Assembly (NCBI RefSeq): GCF_933775445.1
Contig: NC_065873.1
Location: 16,244,001 to 16,308,000 of the forward strand
Reading direction: 5' to 3'
DNA from: Argentina anserina
Taxonomy: Eukaryota > Streptophyta > Magnoliopsida > Rosales > Rosaceae
Length of the DNA stretch: 64,000 nt
Below are positions 37,381-48,949 of this stretch, piece by piece. The notes below the pieces were generated by a model, which had not been told where the DNA came from, did no database searches, and was given only the letters and a program-made list of their open reading frames with translations. Position 1 is the first letter of the stretch, and the number at the start of each line of letters is the position of its first letter. The position numbers and the translations under genes were made by a program.

Positions 37381-38339
37381 ATGGTCATTATTGGAAAAAC
37401 TTCATTCCAAGACAAGCTATTTAAAATATTTCTCATAGTAGTGGATTGAGTTCAACTGAAGAGCACCAATCGTAAGTTCCAATTGTTGTTAACCTTTATC
37501 GTTGGAGGTTCTTAATCAGCTTTGGGCAATTAGATATACATTAGATGGAGGTTAGATTTGAGTTCAGTTTTGTGGTTAGCTCCCCTCCTAAATTAAACCA
37601 AAACACAAAGAAGGAAATACAATACTATTTCCCCAAATCACACTAAATTTCTGCTTTATAGAATATACGGTAATTGCCAGACCGCAGAAGTACAGGATTG
37701 GCTGGATTTGTCCCAACCTTTGTTTTGCTATAACAATCCAGAAGAAAAACTTGCAAGTTGCGTTTCCAGCAAACAAGATCGGAAAAGAACAACCGGTCTC
37801 TTCTCTCTTATAAATCATTGCGAGTCTTTTGGATTTAATCGAACTCGGTGAAGCAACTTATGTTTCTAAATTATTTACAGAAGTTAATTACCGTCTGTTT
37901 TTGAATCACTAGAAACCTTCTAATGGCTCATTGGATGCAGTAACTGAGGTCAAAAGGGATTTTACCATAAACATTGTGAACACCATCTACGGTTCAGTAG
38001 GTATAGATAAGGTTGGGTAATCAACCTAAACAAAACCAGCAATGGAACAAAAATCCAGCATACATTTTCCTTTCGCATTTACCAATGAGTCGAATAAAAG
38101 CACAAACTAATAGTGAGCTGCTTGTAATATAGCACACCACATATTCCATGTCTCCCATCAGAAGATTTATGTTACTATCAAATTCTAACGAATGTAGGAA
38201 TCACAAAGAGTAAAGATAACATAGACAAAGCAAGGAATGAGTTGCGGTGGTGGTGGTGACTACATCCTCAGGCAGATCCAAGCTTCCCAAAGCGAAACAC
38301 AAGACACGCCAGACTTGTCACATACCCTGACATGACTAT
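37381..38339. other. AKR2 3' flank
   Basis: Presumed 3' UTR and downstream region of AKR2 (at least 38200-38339); the remainder shows no gene. The 76-codon minus frame at 37588 lacks any recognisable domain. Confidence 0.4.
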
Positions 38340-41148
38340 CTAGAGGAAGGCATCCTTCTCAAGCAACTTAAGTACATCGTTTTGGTTGTTGAGCTTGGCA
38401 ACGTCAATCGGGGTCTTCCCATCCATGTTTGCGAGCGTGCTGCAAATAGAAAAACAAAAGATCGAAAAATAAGTACAGCTAAGTGGGTCGATCATCAAAT
38501 TTTAATCGAACAGATAAAGATATTTTGAACTTTCAGAGCAAAGTTGGCTTACACAGCTGCGCCATTTTCCAATAGAAGGGCCACACATTCCTTCCTGCCA
38601 TAACCAGCTGCATAATGAAGTGCAGTGTTTTTATTCTTATCCAAAGCATCCACTTTTGCTCCAGCCTCTAGAAGCACCTGAGCACACTTTGCCTGAAATG
38701 AAATAAATAACTCCATCTTAAGACGATATAATATATTGGCTTGCAGAATCCAGAAACTCAAATGAGAGGGGAAAGCTCAACTTTTACAGATATCATACCT
38801 CACCATAGCCGCAAGCAAAATGCAACGCTGTCCTTCCTTCTGAATCTTCCTCGTCTTTGTCAGCACCAGCAGCAAGCGCATTTTTCAAACCCTGATTAAC
38901 AAAGTGATATGTTAACACTACAGCTTTTTCTAACTAAGCTGAAACAAATACCAAGATAGATATTTAAGGGTAAATTCAGAATATATGTGTAGTCCAAGGT
39001 GAACTGAAAATCAATAATCATGAAAGCATAGCAAAAGGCTTAACCATAATTCAGTGTTATACCTCCACATCACCAACACTAGCAGTGTGATGAACAATGG
39101 GTTCATCCTCAGCTCCAGCATCTTCAGCCTCTTCTGGCGACCAGGGCTTATCCCCTGAAACTTCAGAGGGAGTACCATCGGGCCCAACTGCAAGGCCCAT
39201 TGCTTCACCCAACTTCTGTAAAACATCCTTATCATTCCAGTATCTGCACAACAGTGTTCCCTCATTTAGTTAAACCAAAGTTAAGAAACAATCAAGCCCA
39301 ACCCATGAGAAAATGAAAAATATTATAGCTCAAACACCATCATCCTGAAGAAAGTCTAGCTTTTCTAACCTCATCATGGCAGCAGGACCCCCTGTCTCTA
39401 TCTCTTCTAAGATAGGCTTCAACGAAGGATCTTCTTTGATGCGTGCCATACGCTCCTCAAGCTGATCTTTGTTTGATGGATTTGTGAAACTCTCGAGCAT
39501 TGTATTCATGGATGGATCCTGTGGTGTTACATAAATAAGATTTTGAAAATCTCTTCCTTGTACAGAACTAAGAAGAATACAAGTATAGTTATGATAGCTC
39601 AAAGACCACAAATACCTGCATCAATGCATTACCGAGACGCTCAGCCATGGTCATAAACTGAGGATTCTGCATAACCTGTTGCATGGTGGAATAGTATTGT
39701 TGACTATCAAATTGAGGGACACCTTCATCAGCTGCTGGAGCACCTTGAAAAGTTTTCTGAAGTTGCTCTGCCATCTGGTTGAATGAAGGGTCTTTTGCTA
39801 TCTGTTCAGCTAGTTCCTTGATACTTGGATCCTGTCATTTAAGATAATTGTCAGCAAAATACAGAGGCTAAGTACACTTCAGAACTTGAGCTCTTGATTA
39901 GTAAGAGGTTAGTAAAAACACCCTTAAACATCTAAAAGCACCAAATGGTAAAGAGGCGAGCACTTCGGCCATCTAACCAAGTGACCCACAGTGAAGAATT
40001 TTCCGTCCCTGACGTATTTTCAAATATACCAAAACAGAATACTAGCATTAAAATAAAATTGTAAAGAAATGTTTCCTCGTGAGCAAACCACCCCAACATG
40101 TTCATTGCAGTAATTGGACACAAGGTCAACCACCCAATTCAATATTGAGTCAACATGTCACCTAACTAGCTCACGTCCATTACAGTTGAGTTTATAATGT
40201 CATGTCTTGGAGAACATCATACACATTAACCCCATCAAATTTGGTCAGAGAAAGGAAAATTGGAGCAAAAAAGAAAGGCGAGCTACACGAAGCATTCATT
40301 GCTTAACATTAAATCAACAAATTGTTTCTGTAATTGTAAGAGAAACTATTACTTCTGTTACGACATAGACATCATTTGTCCCTTTTCTGCCAATCAATTA
40401 AATGGTTTACCCCTACTTTCTAAACAAACAAATAAATAAATGAAGGAATAATTTTTAAATGAAGCAAAAGGTGAAACATACATTCAGCAAGCCAGTCATG
40501 GCGGAGAAATCAAAAGGATTGGGACCAGCACCTCCGGCTTCTGGGAAGGGAAAAGGCATCCCTCCTGCTCCTGCTGGAAACGGGAACCCTCCTGGTGCTG
40601 CTTGTGGTGACTCCCCAGAAGATGTCTCAGACTTGGAAGACTTCTCCTCTTTGGGAACAGTCTTTGCATCTGCTTGTAACATAAATCAAACATGAGAACA
40701 GCATTGTTCAAAACTAATCAAAGTTAAATAGATTAAGAATAGATCGGTTCATCACATCCAATTCAAACAAGAAAAGGGAATCAGAACAAATACAGAAACA
40801 AAAACAGTTATCCACATAGCCATGGATCAAGCTTCATCCAAAATAAAGCCAAAAGCCAACAATTCGAAACAAAATCACTTCGTAAAAATTGCCATACAAA
40901 CTTGAAACTCCAAGAAAATTGAACATCAAAGACTACACAACCATTAGCATAAATAGCAAGAAAAAAAATAGTCCTCTCCTTCAAAACCTAAACCAATCCA
41001 GTTCTTCACCAAAATACAATTACATATCTACAGCAATCAATTCAATTTCAAAAAATAATATAAAACAGGAATATAGCTAATCAAATGAATAAAGAAACGC
41101 AGAAGTCAAAAGCGTACCAGCAGGCGAATCCTTCTGCGCAGAAGCCAT
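38340..41148 (-). CDS. AKR2: Ankyrin repeat protein AKR2, chloroplast outer-envelope targeting factor
   Basis: Cytosolic chaperone that binds signal-anchored and tail-anchored plastid outer-membrane proteins and delivers them to the envelope. Exons (minus): 41148-41118, 40669-40482, 39831-39616, 39518-39370, 39243-39063, 38891-38799, 38692-38553, 38439-38340; 1098 bp, 365 residues (Arabidopsis AKR2A 342). The N-terminal half has PEST-like and Gly/Pro-rich sequence ([20 protein letters not shown]). Two STI1-type repeats follow ([20 protein letters not shown].., [17 protein letters not shown]). The C-terminal ankyrin repeats bind envelope lipids ([45 protein letters not shown]) and the protein ends LLEKDAFL. 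Exon 1 encodes only [10 protein letters not shown]. Confidence 0.96.
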
Positions 41149-41985
41149 AGTGATCGCCTGATCGAACAACAAACGGAGTCATAAAATCACAATCACAATC
41201 AAATCAACGATCAAAAACCTAACCAGAATGTACCAGAACGAAGGAGCGAATTGAAAACCTGATCCTGATTCGGCTGGAGCGAGCGGACTGAAGAAGAACC
41301 TCGGGAGCACGCAAAGCTGATTAGTGAGAGAGAGAGAGAAGGAGAGAGATGGTTGGCTTCGCCGTAGATGAATCAGAACCCTATTGGAGTTGTAGGGAGT
41401 GACGATATATATAAATCATAAAGAAGAGGGGTTTTATCTGATCTGTGGAGTGCTCTCAATCACGGCCACCGATCTTTCTGAACCACTCAGTGGGCCATCT
41501 CAATCCTCATCCTAATTCCCCCATTTCTCCAATGTATGGCTCTTTGTCCATTACCCAAATTGCCTACTTGGGCTTCTGGCCCAATCCATTCTGTCTTCTT
41601 GTTCAATAATTCTTGGATCTTTTTCTTAGTCACCAAGTTACTCCCAAGTCCTAATCCAAGAATGGCACCAAAGGAAGAAAAATATCCTTGCCCTTTGATA
41701 GGAAAGGAAGAAAGGTATATCTTGGGGAAAAAACTGTTACACAACTCTGTCTACTTTCAATGGTTATTTTACCCCTTACTCATAACAAAATAAAGACGGA
41801 CGACATCTATAGAAACTTATACCGACTTGTTTGGTCTTCCTTGCACTGAGCTCTTTATCAAGTCTTCCATTAAGATGACTACTAGTGTTTGGTTGTTTTA
41901 ATTGTTTGGATTATAGCTCAATGAGGGTTCTACTATCTTCTGTCCTTGACTTGATGGGATTCAGACCCAATTCACGATTCAACAA

Positions 41986-42115
41986 CACTACAAAAAACTT
42001 GAGCTAAATGCCACATTTGTATGAGTTTTGTGGGATTTTAAGCAATGACCACCCCCACCAAAGCCTACAAAATTATGTACGAGTGTTGTAGCATTTGCTC
42101 AATTTTTTTGTAGTG
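41986..42115. mobile_element. CACTA-type MITE, 130 bp
   Basis: Ends CACTACAAAAAACTTGAGC and, in reverse, CACTACAAAAAAATTGAGC; inverted similarity extends over about 35 bp. A 3-bp duplication CAA flanks both sides (41983-41985, 42116-42118), as expected for CACTA elements. It lies in the divergent promoter region between AKR2 and the At4g08330-like gene. Confidence 0.85.
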
Positions 42116-42470
42116 CAAGTTGAAGCGGTTCTTAATAGTTAGCAAACCATTGTCTTGAGGGGGCGTAATGGATTACTGTTTGGATCGTGTTCAAACAACA
42201 AAAAGTACACTACCTACAGATGTCATAAGACAAATTGTAGCGTAAACTTTGCAAATTTTATATATTTGGATATCAAACTAAATTTTGTAAAATAGTGAAG
42301 ACGAATCTATACATTTGGCTCAAATAACCTTGCTGTCACCTGAGTTTGATACGCCAAAGCAACCTTGGCCACGATCAAGACTAGCGAATATCCCAAAGAC
42401 AAGACAGTTTGTCAACACATCCATCATCGAATGGCACCCAACAATTTGATCTGATCGTGAATGAGAGAGG

Positions 42471-43235
42471 ATGTCCCAACCCGCTCCTGACGTATCGTAC
42501 AGGTGATTCCTACCATTCCTCTGAATCTCATATCCAATTATCCACCCTCATTTCATCTGCTCTCCCAATTTCAATGCTTTATTATATCTTGTTTTCTGGG
42601 TTGGAAACTTTTACTGAATACTGGGTATACTTGAGCTTCATCTCAATTGGGCCACTGTTTATACCATAACTTGATCATGGTCTTTACTAATACCAATCTA
42701 AGTTGACCATCTCCTAAACATGCATTGTTTGGTCATCTCTTACTTGTTTTAAGGGTAATTGGTACTGATTTATATCTTTGTTGAATTTTTTTGCAATTGT
42801 GGGTCTTGGTGGATTGTGCTTGTAACTGGGGATTTACAAGAGTTTTGTGTTTATGCAGAAATTGATTTATTGTTTGAATCCCTTATTTACAGTTGTGGGT
42901 CTTGTGGTTACCCTTTGCATTTGTCATCTGTAAATCGTATTGCCTCTGGTTCTGGGATAGGCTCTGATTATCAGAAATCTGTCAAGAAAGGTTTTATTTC
43001 CTTCCTGTCGGTTGATCTTAGTCGGTTCACGCAGGTTGATGAGGTAAACTGTTTTCCCGTCTCTTGGGGTCAGCGTTCAAAGACTAAGCTCCTTTGCCGC
43101 AAATGTGGAGTTCATATCGGTTATGGATATGGAGACTCATCTGTTCTTTGCGGTTTTGACTCTCCCACCTTGTCTACTTCAGCTTATAGAAAGTTTTCTG
43201 TGAAAATTCGAGCTCTGCAGCCCTCTGAAGATTGA
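42471..43235 (+). CDS. At4g08330-like small zinc-binding protein
   Basis: Uncharacterised plant protein (annotated as chloroplastic in Arabidopsis; function unknown). Exons 42471-42502 and 42893-43235; 375 bp, 124 residues. Two CxxC pairs (SCGSCGYPLHL and LLCRKCGVHIG) would bind one zinc, a layout like Yippee/Mis18 folds (inference). Other conserved blocks are LSSVNRI, GFISFLSVDLSRFTQVDE and the end VKIRALQPSED. Exon 1 encodes MSQPAPDVSY plus part of the Ser codon, and the junction TACAG|TTGTGG restores homology. The stop is only 4 bp before the FBL12 ATG. No obvious transit peptide is visible at this short N-terminus. Confidence 0.88.
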
Positions 43236-43239
43236 TAAA

Positions 43240-44424
43240 ATGCTGCAGCAAACTGCATGCAACACTAGTAGTAATGCTCTTACTTTCATTATGGACTTGC
43301 CTGATGATTGTCTCTTCTTCATATTTCACCGCCTTGATTCTTGCTCTGATCGAGATTCCTTTGGCTTGACTTGCCACCGCTGTCTTCGTATTCAGAATCT
43401 TAGCCGTCGGTCCTTGCAGTTTCAGTGTTCATTTACGCAACTTGACATTTCCTCATTGTCCCATTCCAACACTATCATTAACAGCTCCCATGTTCATAGG
43501 CTGCTTACTCGTTTTCAGCATTTGCAGTCATTGTCCCTATCTGGTTGCACACACTTGCCTGATTCAAGCTTGAGCCATTTGGCAAGCTATGGTTCAAAGT
43601 TGCACACACTTCGCCTGGATTGCTGTTTTGGTATTACTGATCATGGGTTGTCTGTGGTAGCTACAAGTTGCCCCTCATTACAAGTCATCAGCCTTTACCG
43701 CTGTCAAATTACTGATGTTGGGCTAGAAAGTTTGTCTAATTTCTGCTCACTTTTAAAGGATGTGAACCTCTTGTACTGTTATGCTATTTCTGATTATGGG
43801 TTGAGAGCTCTTTCACAGAGATGCCGCCAACTTCAGGCAGTTCGGATATCAAATTGTAAGGGTGCCACTGGTATTGGCTTTCACGGCTGTTCCTCGACTT
43901 TAGCATATGTAGAAGCTGAGTCCTGTAAGCTTGAGCCAGAGGGCATATCAGGAATCGTCAGCGGAGGTGGGATTGAATATTTGAACCTATCTGGTCTGAT
44001 TTGGCGTAAAGGTGAGACTGGTTTGGGAACAATTGGAAGAGGTTTTGCCCAGAGGCTTAAGATACTTAACCTCCGGATGTGTAGAACCATTGGTGATGAG
44101 TCTATTGTAGCAATTGCACAAGGTTGTCCACTACTTGAAGAATGGAACTTAGCATTGTGTCATGAGGTGAGGATAACTGGATGGTCTTCTATTGGGACGA
44201 ACTGCCAAAATTTGGAAAAACTTCATGTGAATCGGTGTCGCAATCTATGTGATCAAGGGTTGGAGGCTTTGCGAAGTGGCTGCAAGCAGCTCTCAATTCT
44301 ATACATGAACGGTTGTGTTAAGGTTACTTCTACAGCAATAGAGTTGTTTAAATGTTATAGGGGTGATGTTACCATCAAGGTAGAAGAAAGAATGTGTATA
44401 GGGCCTATGTGGTCATTGAGATGA
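43240..44424 (+). CDS. FBL12: F-box/LRR-repeat protein 12-like
   Basis: F-box/LRR substrate adaptor of SCF E3 ubiquitin ligases; substrate unknown. Single exon, 394 residues. The F-box (MDLPDDCLFFIFHRLDSCSD, residues about 18-60) is followed by a leucine-rich-repeat array with the Cys-containing pattern (LHTLRLDCCFGITDHGLSVV, LKILNLRMCRTIGDESIVAI, LEKLHVNRCRNLCDQGLEAL) to residue about 375, ending IGPMWSLR. The usual Trp after TCHR is Cys here (TCHRCLRIQN). Two ATGs are plausible: 43240 and 43291 (directly before DLPDD). It follows the At4g08330-like stop after 4 bp and in the same direction. Any private promoter would have to lie inside the upstream gene, for example in its 390-bp intron. 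Confidence 0.93.
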   Translation: MLQQTACNTSSNALTFIMDLPDDCLFFIFHRLDSCSDRDSFGLTCHRCLRIQNLSRRSLQFQCSFTQLDISSLSHSNTIINSSHVHRLLTRFQHLQSLSLSGCTHLPDSSLSHLASYGSKLHTLRLDCCFGITDHGLSVVATSCPSLQVISLYRCQITDVGLESLSNFCSLLKDVNLLYCYAISDYGLRALSQRCRQLQAVRISNCKGATGIGFHGCSSTLAYVEAESCKLEPEGISGIVSGGGIEYLNLSGLIWRKGETGLGTIGRGFAQRLKILNLRMCRTIGDESIVAIAQGCPLLEEWNLALCHEVRITGWSSIGTNCQNLEKLHVNRCRNLCDQGLEALRSGCKQLSILYMNGCVKVTSTAIELFKCYRGDVTIKVEERMCIGPMWSLR

Positions 44425-44824
44425 TTGTGTATGACTTATTTGACATGGAGTGTCCCTCAGATTAAACTCGCTTGGACATGGGACTTTAACCTAGTGCTTT
44501 CGTGGATGACCTGTGATTCGCTGAAACTGATGATTGATGAAAGTAATAAGAGGTTGTTTGGTCTACTGAATTGTTTTTTGATTCTTTGTACTACACTTTT
44601 CATTTGATTTCTCTATGAAATCCAAATCAGAGTGTCGAGAGAACTTTGCTTAGTTGTAGCAGATACTTGCTGAATCATTATTTGCTGAAAAAATAATTGC
44701 TGAAAATAATACAAGTTCAATTGTAACAATGTGTCTACTGAAAATAATATGATGAAAATAACCACACTTATTTAAGTCTGCTTCATAGTGCAGATCCTTC
44801 TGTGGTTCACAATATTGATCATGC
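44425..44824. other. Convergent 3' flanks
   Basis: 3' UTR side of FBL12 (+) and of the small coiled-coil gene (-). No other feature is visible; repeated GCTGAAAATAA-like words occur near 44690-44750. Confidence 0.5.
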
Positions 44825-45453
44825 TCAAGGGGAACTAGAAGGATTATCTCCAAATACTCTTTCGCGCAGTATTGAGATCAAGAATGCGATTTCTATTCTC
44901 AGTTCTTCGTTTCTCGCTGCCAGAGAAACATAAAAGAGAATTACAGATAATTCTTTATCAACTATATGCAGGTCCTCAGCACCAGATTACAAAAAAATAG
45001 GAAAAGAATTGCCCTCACCCTCTACCCTTTCGATCTCCCTCTCCAAATCGTACTCGGCTTCTTGCAATTCTATGTTTAAATCTTCTAGCATGTTATGTTC
45101 CTCCTGTACAGGAAACATTGATCATGGCAAACATCAATTCATTTGCATTTGTACAGATCCATTAACTATGATTATGTTTAAAATAAATTATTTTTCAGTC
45201 ACTATTTTCCGAGTAATAAAGGTTCGATGTTGAATTTACATCAAGAGCGGCCAGATGAGCGAGTTGAGCAGCTTGTTCAATTCGCAATTGTTCCCTCCTC
45301 AGTTCAAGGCCTACACATAGAGAAAAAGAATGTGTTAGTATTTGGTAGTAAACTAGTAATTTAAAAGAGAATGCAATAAGGGAAAACTTCTTTAATTTTC
45401 ATACAGGCGATTATCCTGGCCTGTTCATCCCTTGAAGAGTTGTCGTCAGCCAT
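44825..45453 (-). CDS. Small coiled-coil protein, paralogue 1
   Basis: I do not recognise this family. Exons (minus): 45453-45405, 45310-45240, 45103-45019, 44916-44825; 49+71+85+92 = 297 bp, 98 residues, all with GT–AG sites. The protein starts MADDNSSRDEQARIIA and is then almost entirely charged heptad-like helix (LELRREQLRIEQAAQLAHL, EEHNMLEDLNIELQEAEYDL, RNEELRIEIAFLISILRERV), ending NPSSSP. No basic DNA-binding region is seen, so it is not a normal bZIP; a dimerising regulator or a degraded bZIP/MADS-K-like relic are guesses. Exons 2 and 3 have the same lengths and phases as the gene at 48276-48949. Confidence 0.6.
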
Positions 45454-45740
45454 GTTGCTATCTGTTGCTTTCTTCTGCTGAAAGAACTCAAGAACAATTA
45501 CAAGCAGATACAGACATTTTGTTTACATTTTAATTGAAAAAGACTTATTGCTTCTCCAATATCTACGTATCTGGAATTACTACATAAATCTGCCGTTTGT
45601 ATCTCTGAAACTACACATAGAAACAGTACATCACAGAATTCCCTCATTACCAAAAAGACAAATCACTGGATTTTCAAACCATTTTTCTTCTAGTAGAAAT
45701 GACATCTTTTTTTTTCCCGATTTCAAACTTGTGACATTTG

Positions 45741-46479
45741 AGAAGTTTTAAATACACACCTATAAACTCTTGATACACGCCCCTATCATTCAATAATTCA
45801 AATAATGTATGTTGAATGACCAAAATATGTGCATGTAATAATTCAAAAAATTTAAAAAAAATTAAATTATCAAAATTAAGAATTTATTTTTAGAAACAAT
45901 TAAAATAAGAAAATTTACAGGGAAATTTAAATTAGTATATATTTTTATGGAAAATTAAGTGGGAGATTCAAACAATCAATTCATTCCTTAATTTTCACTG
46001 AAAAAGATCATTTCTATTTTTAGTGTCCCAAACAAGGTAATTCATGAAAAAGAATTATAATTTTTCATCCTTCATTAAATTTCATCTTCATACATTCTTA
46101 ACAAAGAAATGTTCATCTTCTTCAAACAATCAATTCATCCCTTTCTCATATATATATATATATATCATTATATCATTATAGATTGCAATTTTTTTTTTCA
46201 AATTCTTTAACCATAAAAATGATAAACAACATGAAGAATATATATACAAGAATTGATATGCATCTATACGATGTTAATATATATATTAATATTCTATTCA
46301 CTGTAAAAAGTAGCTTTATATATCCAATAATGACATATTTTGTGATTTTTTTAATCAAGTATATTTTAGGTTTTTTATGTGGTGTATTTAGTAAAAATAT
46401 TGGAATGAGAATTGAAATAGGTGGTGTATTAAGTATGCGTGTGTATTAAGAGATTTGTGGTGTGTATTTAAAATCTCTC
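45741..46479. mobile_element. MITE copy B, same family as 36395-37089
   Basis: Ends AGAAGTTTTAAATACACACC and, in reverse, GAGAGATTTTAAATACACACC. Flanking 10-bp sequences GTGACATTTG and GTAACATTTA agree at 8 of 10 positions, a diverged target duplication. The interior shares GGTGTATTTAGTA and TTGGAATGAGAATTGAAAT-like blocks with copy A. A (TA)n run sits at about 46148-46166. Confidence 0.7.
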
Positions 46480-48275
46480 GTAACATTTATGACGAAATTA
46501 TTTCAATTGACAAACAAGTGACAACTCACGTAAATTCGTAAAGAATGTCATATGCCATTTTGTTAAGATTAAATTCACAGTACACTATTATATGTGACAA
46601 ATGAGTTGAGTACATACAAACACACATGTACATACAAGCATACAGAAAATTTATATATGTTTATATTCTTGTCATGACATTTAAAAATATATAAAAACTT
46701 GTCATTACCTCTTATTGACGATAAATATTGATCGACTGAGTTAACAATACTACAAGTCTAAAAACACCGTGAACGATTGAACTTGATAGAAAAAGATTAA
46801 ACGTAACACAACTATTATAATTATCATAAAGAAGTTGTTGCAATTGCAACCTATTTTACTCAATTAGAAGAACATATTAGACTACTCACATAGGGGATTG
46901 GGGAACAAGACAGGGTGCAATTCACTGCTAATACCCCAATGCTATTTTTCTCTGATGCGGGTGTAGTGCAAACAAGTCCCCTCGTATTTATACTACATTA
47001 ACACCATATGTGATACCTTCTCATTGGTAATCTTAAGGACATTGTTCTTCCACGATAATGTACATACGTATTTTTCCTTTTCAAATAGGTTTTACATGGA
47101 ATGAAAATTTCCAAAGAAATGAATAATCGTTTTCTTGGCAAAGTTCATTTTAGGTTTAAAGTTCATACATTGTATTGTATCAAACTCATGCAAATTCTTT
47201 TTGTCACTTGCTGTCCTCTAACTCACCTGCCACTAATTGCATATTTTTGCATTCCTATTACATCATTTTATAATTAATAGTGACAGTTGCTTTAAGACTT
47301 AAGTTGAACTCATCATAGTGTTTAAGTAAATATCAAATAGAACAAGTATCAATTCGTAGGAGATCTAATCATCTTTGATATTGGTTTGATTTAGGACTAA
47401 GTGTATCAAGTTTTAAATGGTAAGTAAATCCATATACAACTCTAAATCGGTAAGTGAGTTGATATTGCATTAGGAATCATTTCTTGAGTTAACTTATGCA
47501 TCAAGTCAGTATTTTTATGGGAGATCGACTTGATGTTTTGGTGCTCTATATGTAAAGGTGTTTCATCCCTGTTTCCTCTACAAGTTTTAGACAATTCAAT
47601 GCTTGCCCCATAGATGGTGTCAAAGTGTAGAGGAGGACAGAAGACCAACAAGACTGCTATAGATTCATAAAAAAAAAACAAGACTGCTACAGCTGTTGCT
47701 TAGCTGCTCAACTAGAAGCCATGTCGATTGATCTAGTTGAAGGTATGATCATAAACCCTATGTGATGGAGATCATGAAATTGTTCCGATTAGTACTTTAG
47801 TGTGTTTATGTTTAGAGTAACGCATTGATCTTGATTAAATGCTCCTTCAAATTTTTTCACTTTCATGATTAATATAATAAAGAAGGCCAAATCAGATTTT
47901 TTGGTTTAACAAATTTAATTTATATTCTGAACAAGCCAGTTTTCCTAATATTTTATAAATTAGTGATCATTTCATTAATATTGACATTGAGCATGCTAAG
48001 ATGGTCATCATCATATCCACCCATTGTCTCGCCATGGACATAACAAGTTTTCGTGATGAAAATACCACACTTACACATGGTGAGCTTCGAAGGTATGCAA
48101 AATTCATTGTAAATTATAAAAAAAAAAAAAAAGTCCATCGTTTGAAGAGTGTATTCTTAACTTATTATTTTTTTTTTTTAGCTTTATTTAAGTAAACTTA
48201 TTTTAGCTACTTGTTATATATTTCTTTTGAAAAACAATTGTAGTCTGTGTTTCATAATCCTCTACTCGATTGGAA
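46480..48275. other. AT-rich spacer between the coiled-coil paralogues
   Basis: No gene recognised. Homopolymer A and T runs occur at about 48118-48131 and 48168-48180. The short frames here have no supporting motif. Confidence 0.4.
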
Positions 48276-48949
48276 CTAGGTAGGCGGTGTTTTTGGAACA
48301 TTCTCTCCTCCAATGCTTATCCTGAGTACTCGAATCTCCCTCATGAGTTCATCATTCAAGGCTGCCAGAAAGAAACGCAGACTCAGTTACTATGTTCATC
48401 GTAGGAGTTTACTTAGCTATCAACTAAATGAAAGGTTTCTATGCACATAATGCAGGATTATGCAGCATATAATCGTACAGAAGTAAAGAACATCTCTTGC
48501 CTTCGTCCAGTTGTATTTGTTGAACTGATTGGTTCACAGAATTACTCAGCGCCTGGTTTAGAGCATTGAGCCTGTTAAAGTTCCTCTGCTCGATATAGGA
48601 AACAAACACACTCAAAATTTTAGCTGTCATTTACTCATTCACATAATCAAATTTGCTCCCCTATACTACTAAAGTTTGCTTTCACCAATAGTTAAGGCTC
48701 TTAGTGATGTTGATTTACCTCTAAAGAAGCCACCTGGGCAGTCAGATCACCTCTCCTATATTCCAATAGTTCAATCCTGCGTAGAAGCACTAAAGAAAAA
48801 AAAATGTTTTCAGTTTTCCAAGCTTAATTTCTAACTTAGCCAGAAGGAAACAATGAAATGTGTTCAAGCCCTTTAATTTATAACATACTTGTTAGTTGAC
48901 TTAGTTCTGTATCAGAGTCCGCATCCTCAGTTGAAGAACGTCGACACAT
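48276..48949 (-). CDS. Small coiled-coil protein, paralogue 2
   Basis: Family not recognised. Exons (minus): 48949-48889, 48789-48719, 48585-48501, 48361-48276; 61+71+85+86 = 303 bp, 100 residues. The acidic start MCRRSSTEDADSDTELSQLT is followed by helix with heptads (LLRRIELLEYRRGDLTAQVA, LNALNQALSNSVNQSVQQI, LNDELMREIRVLRISI), ending GENVPKTPPT. The tail LNDELMREIRVLR aligns with NEELRIEIAFLISILR of the gene at 44825. Intron 3 needs a GC donor (GAAG|GCAAGA), where the paralogue has GAGG|GTGAGG at the same position. Without that splice the exon reads on to a stop at 48439, giving a different tail. Low-level or condition-specific expression is possible; it could also be a recent pseudogene. 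Confidence 0.58.
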
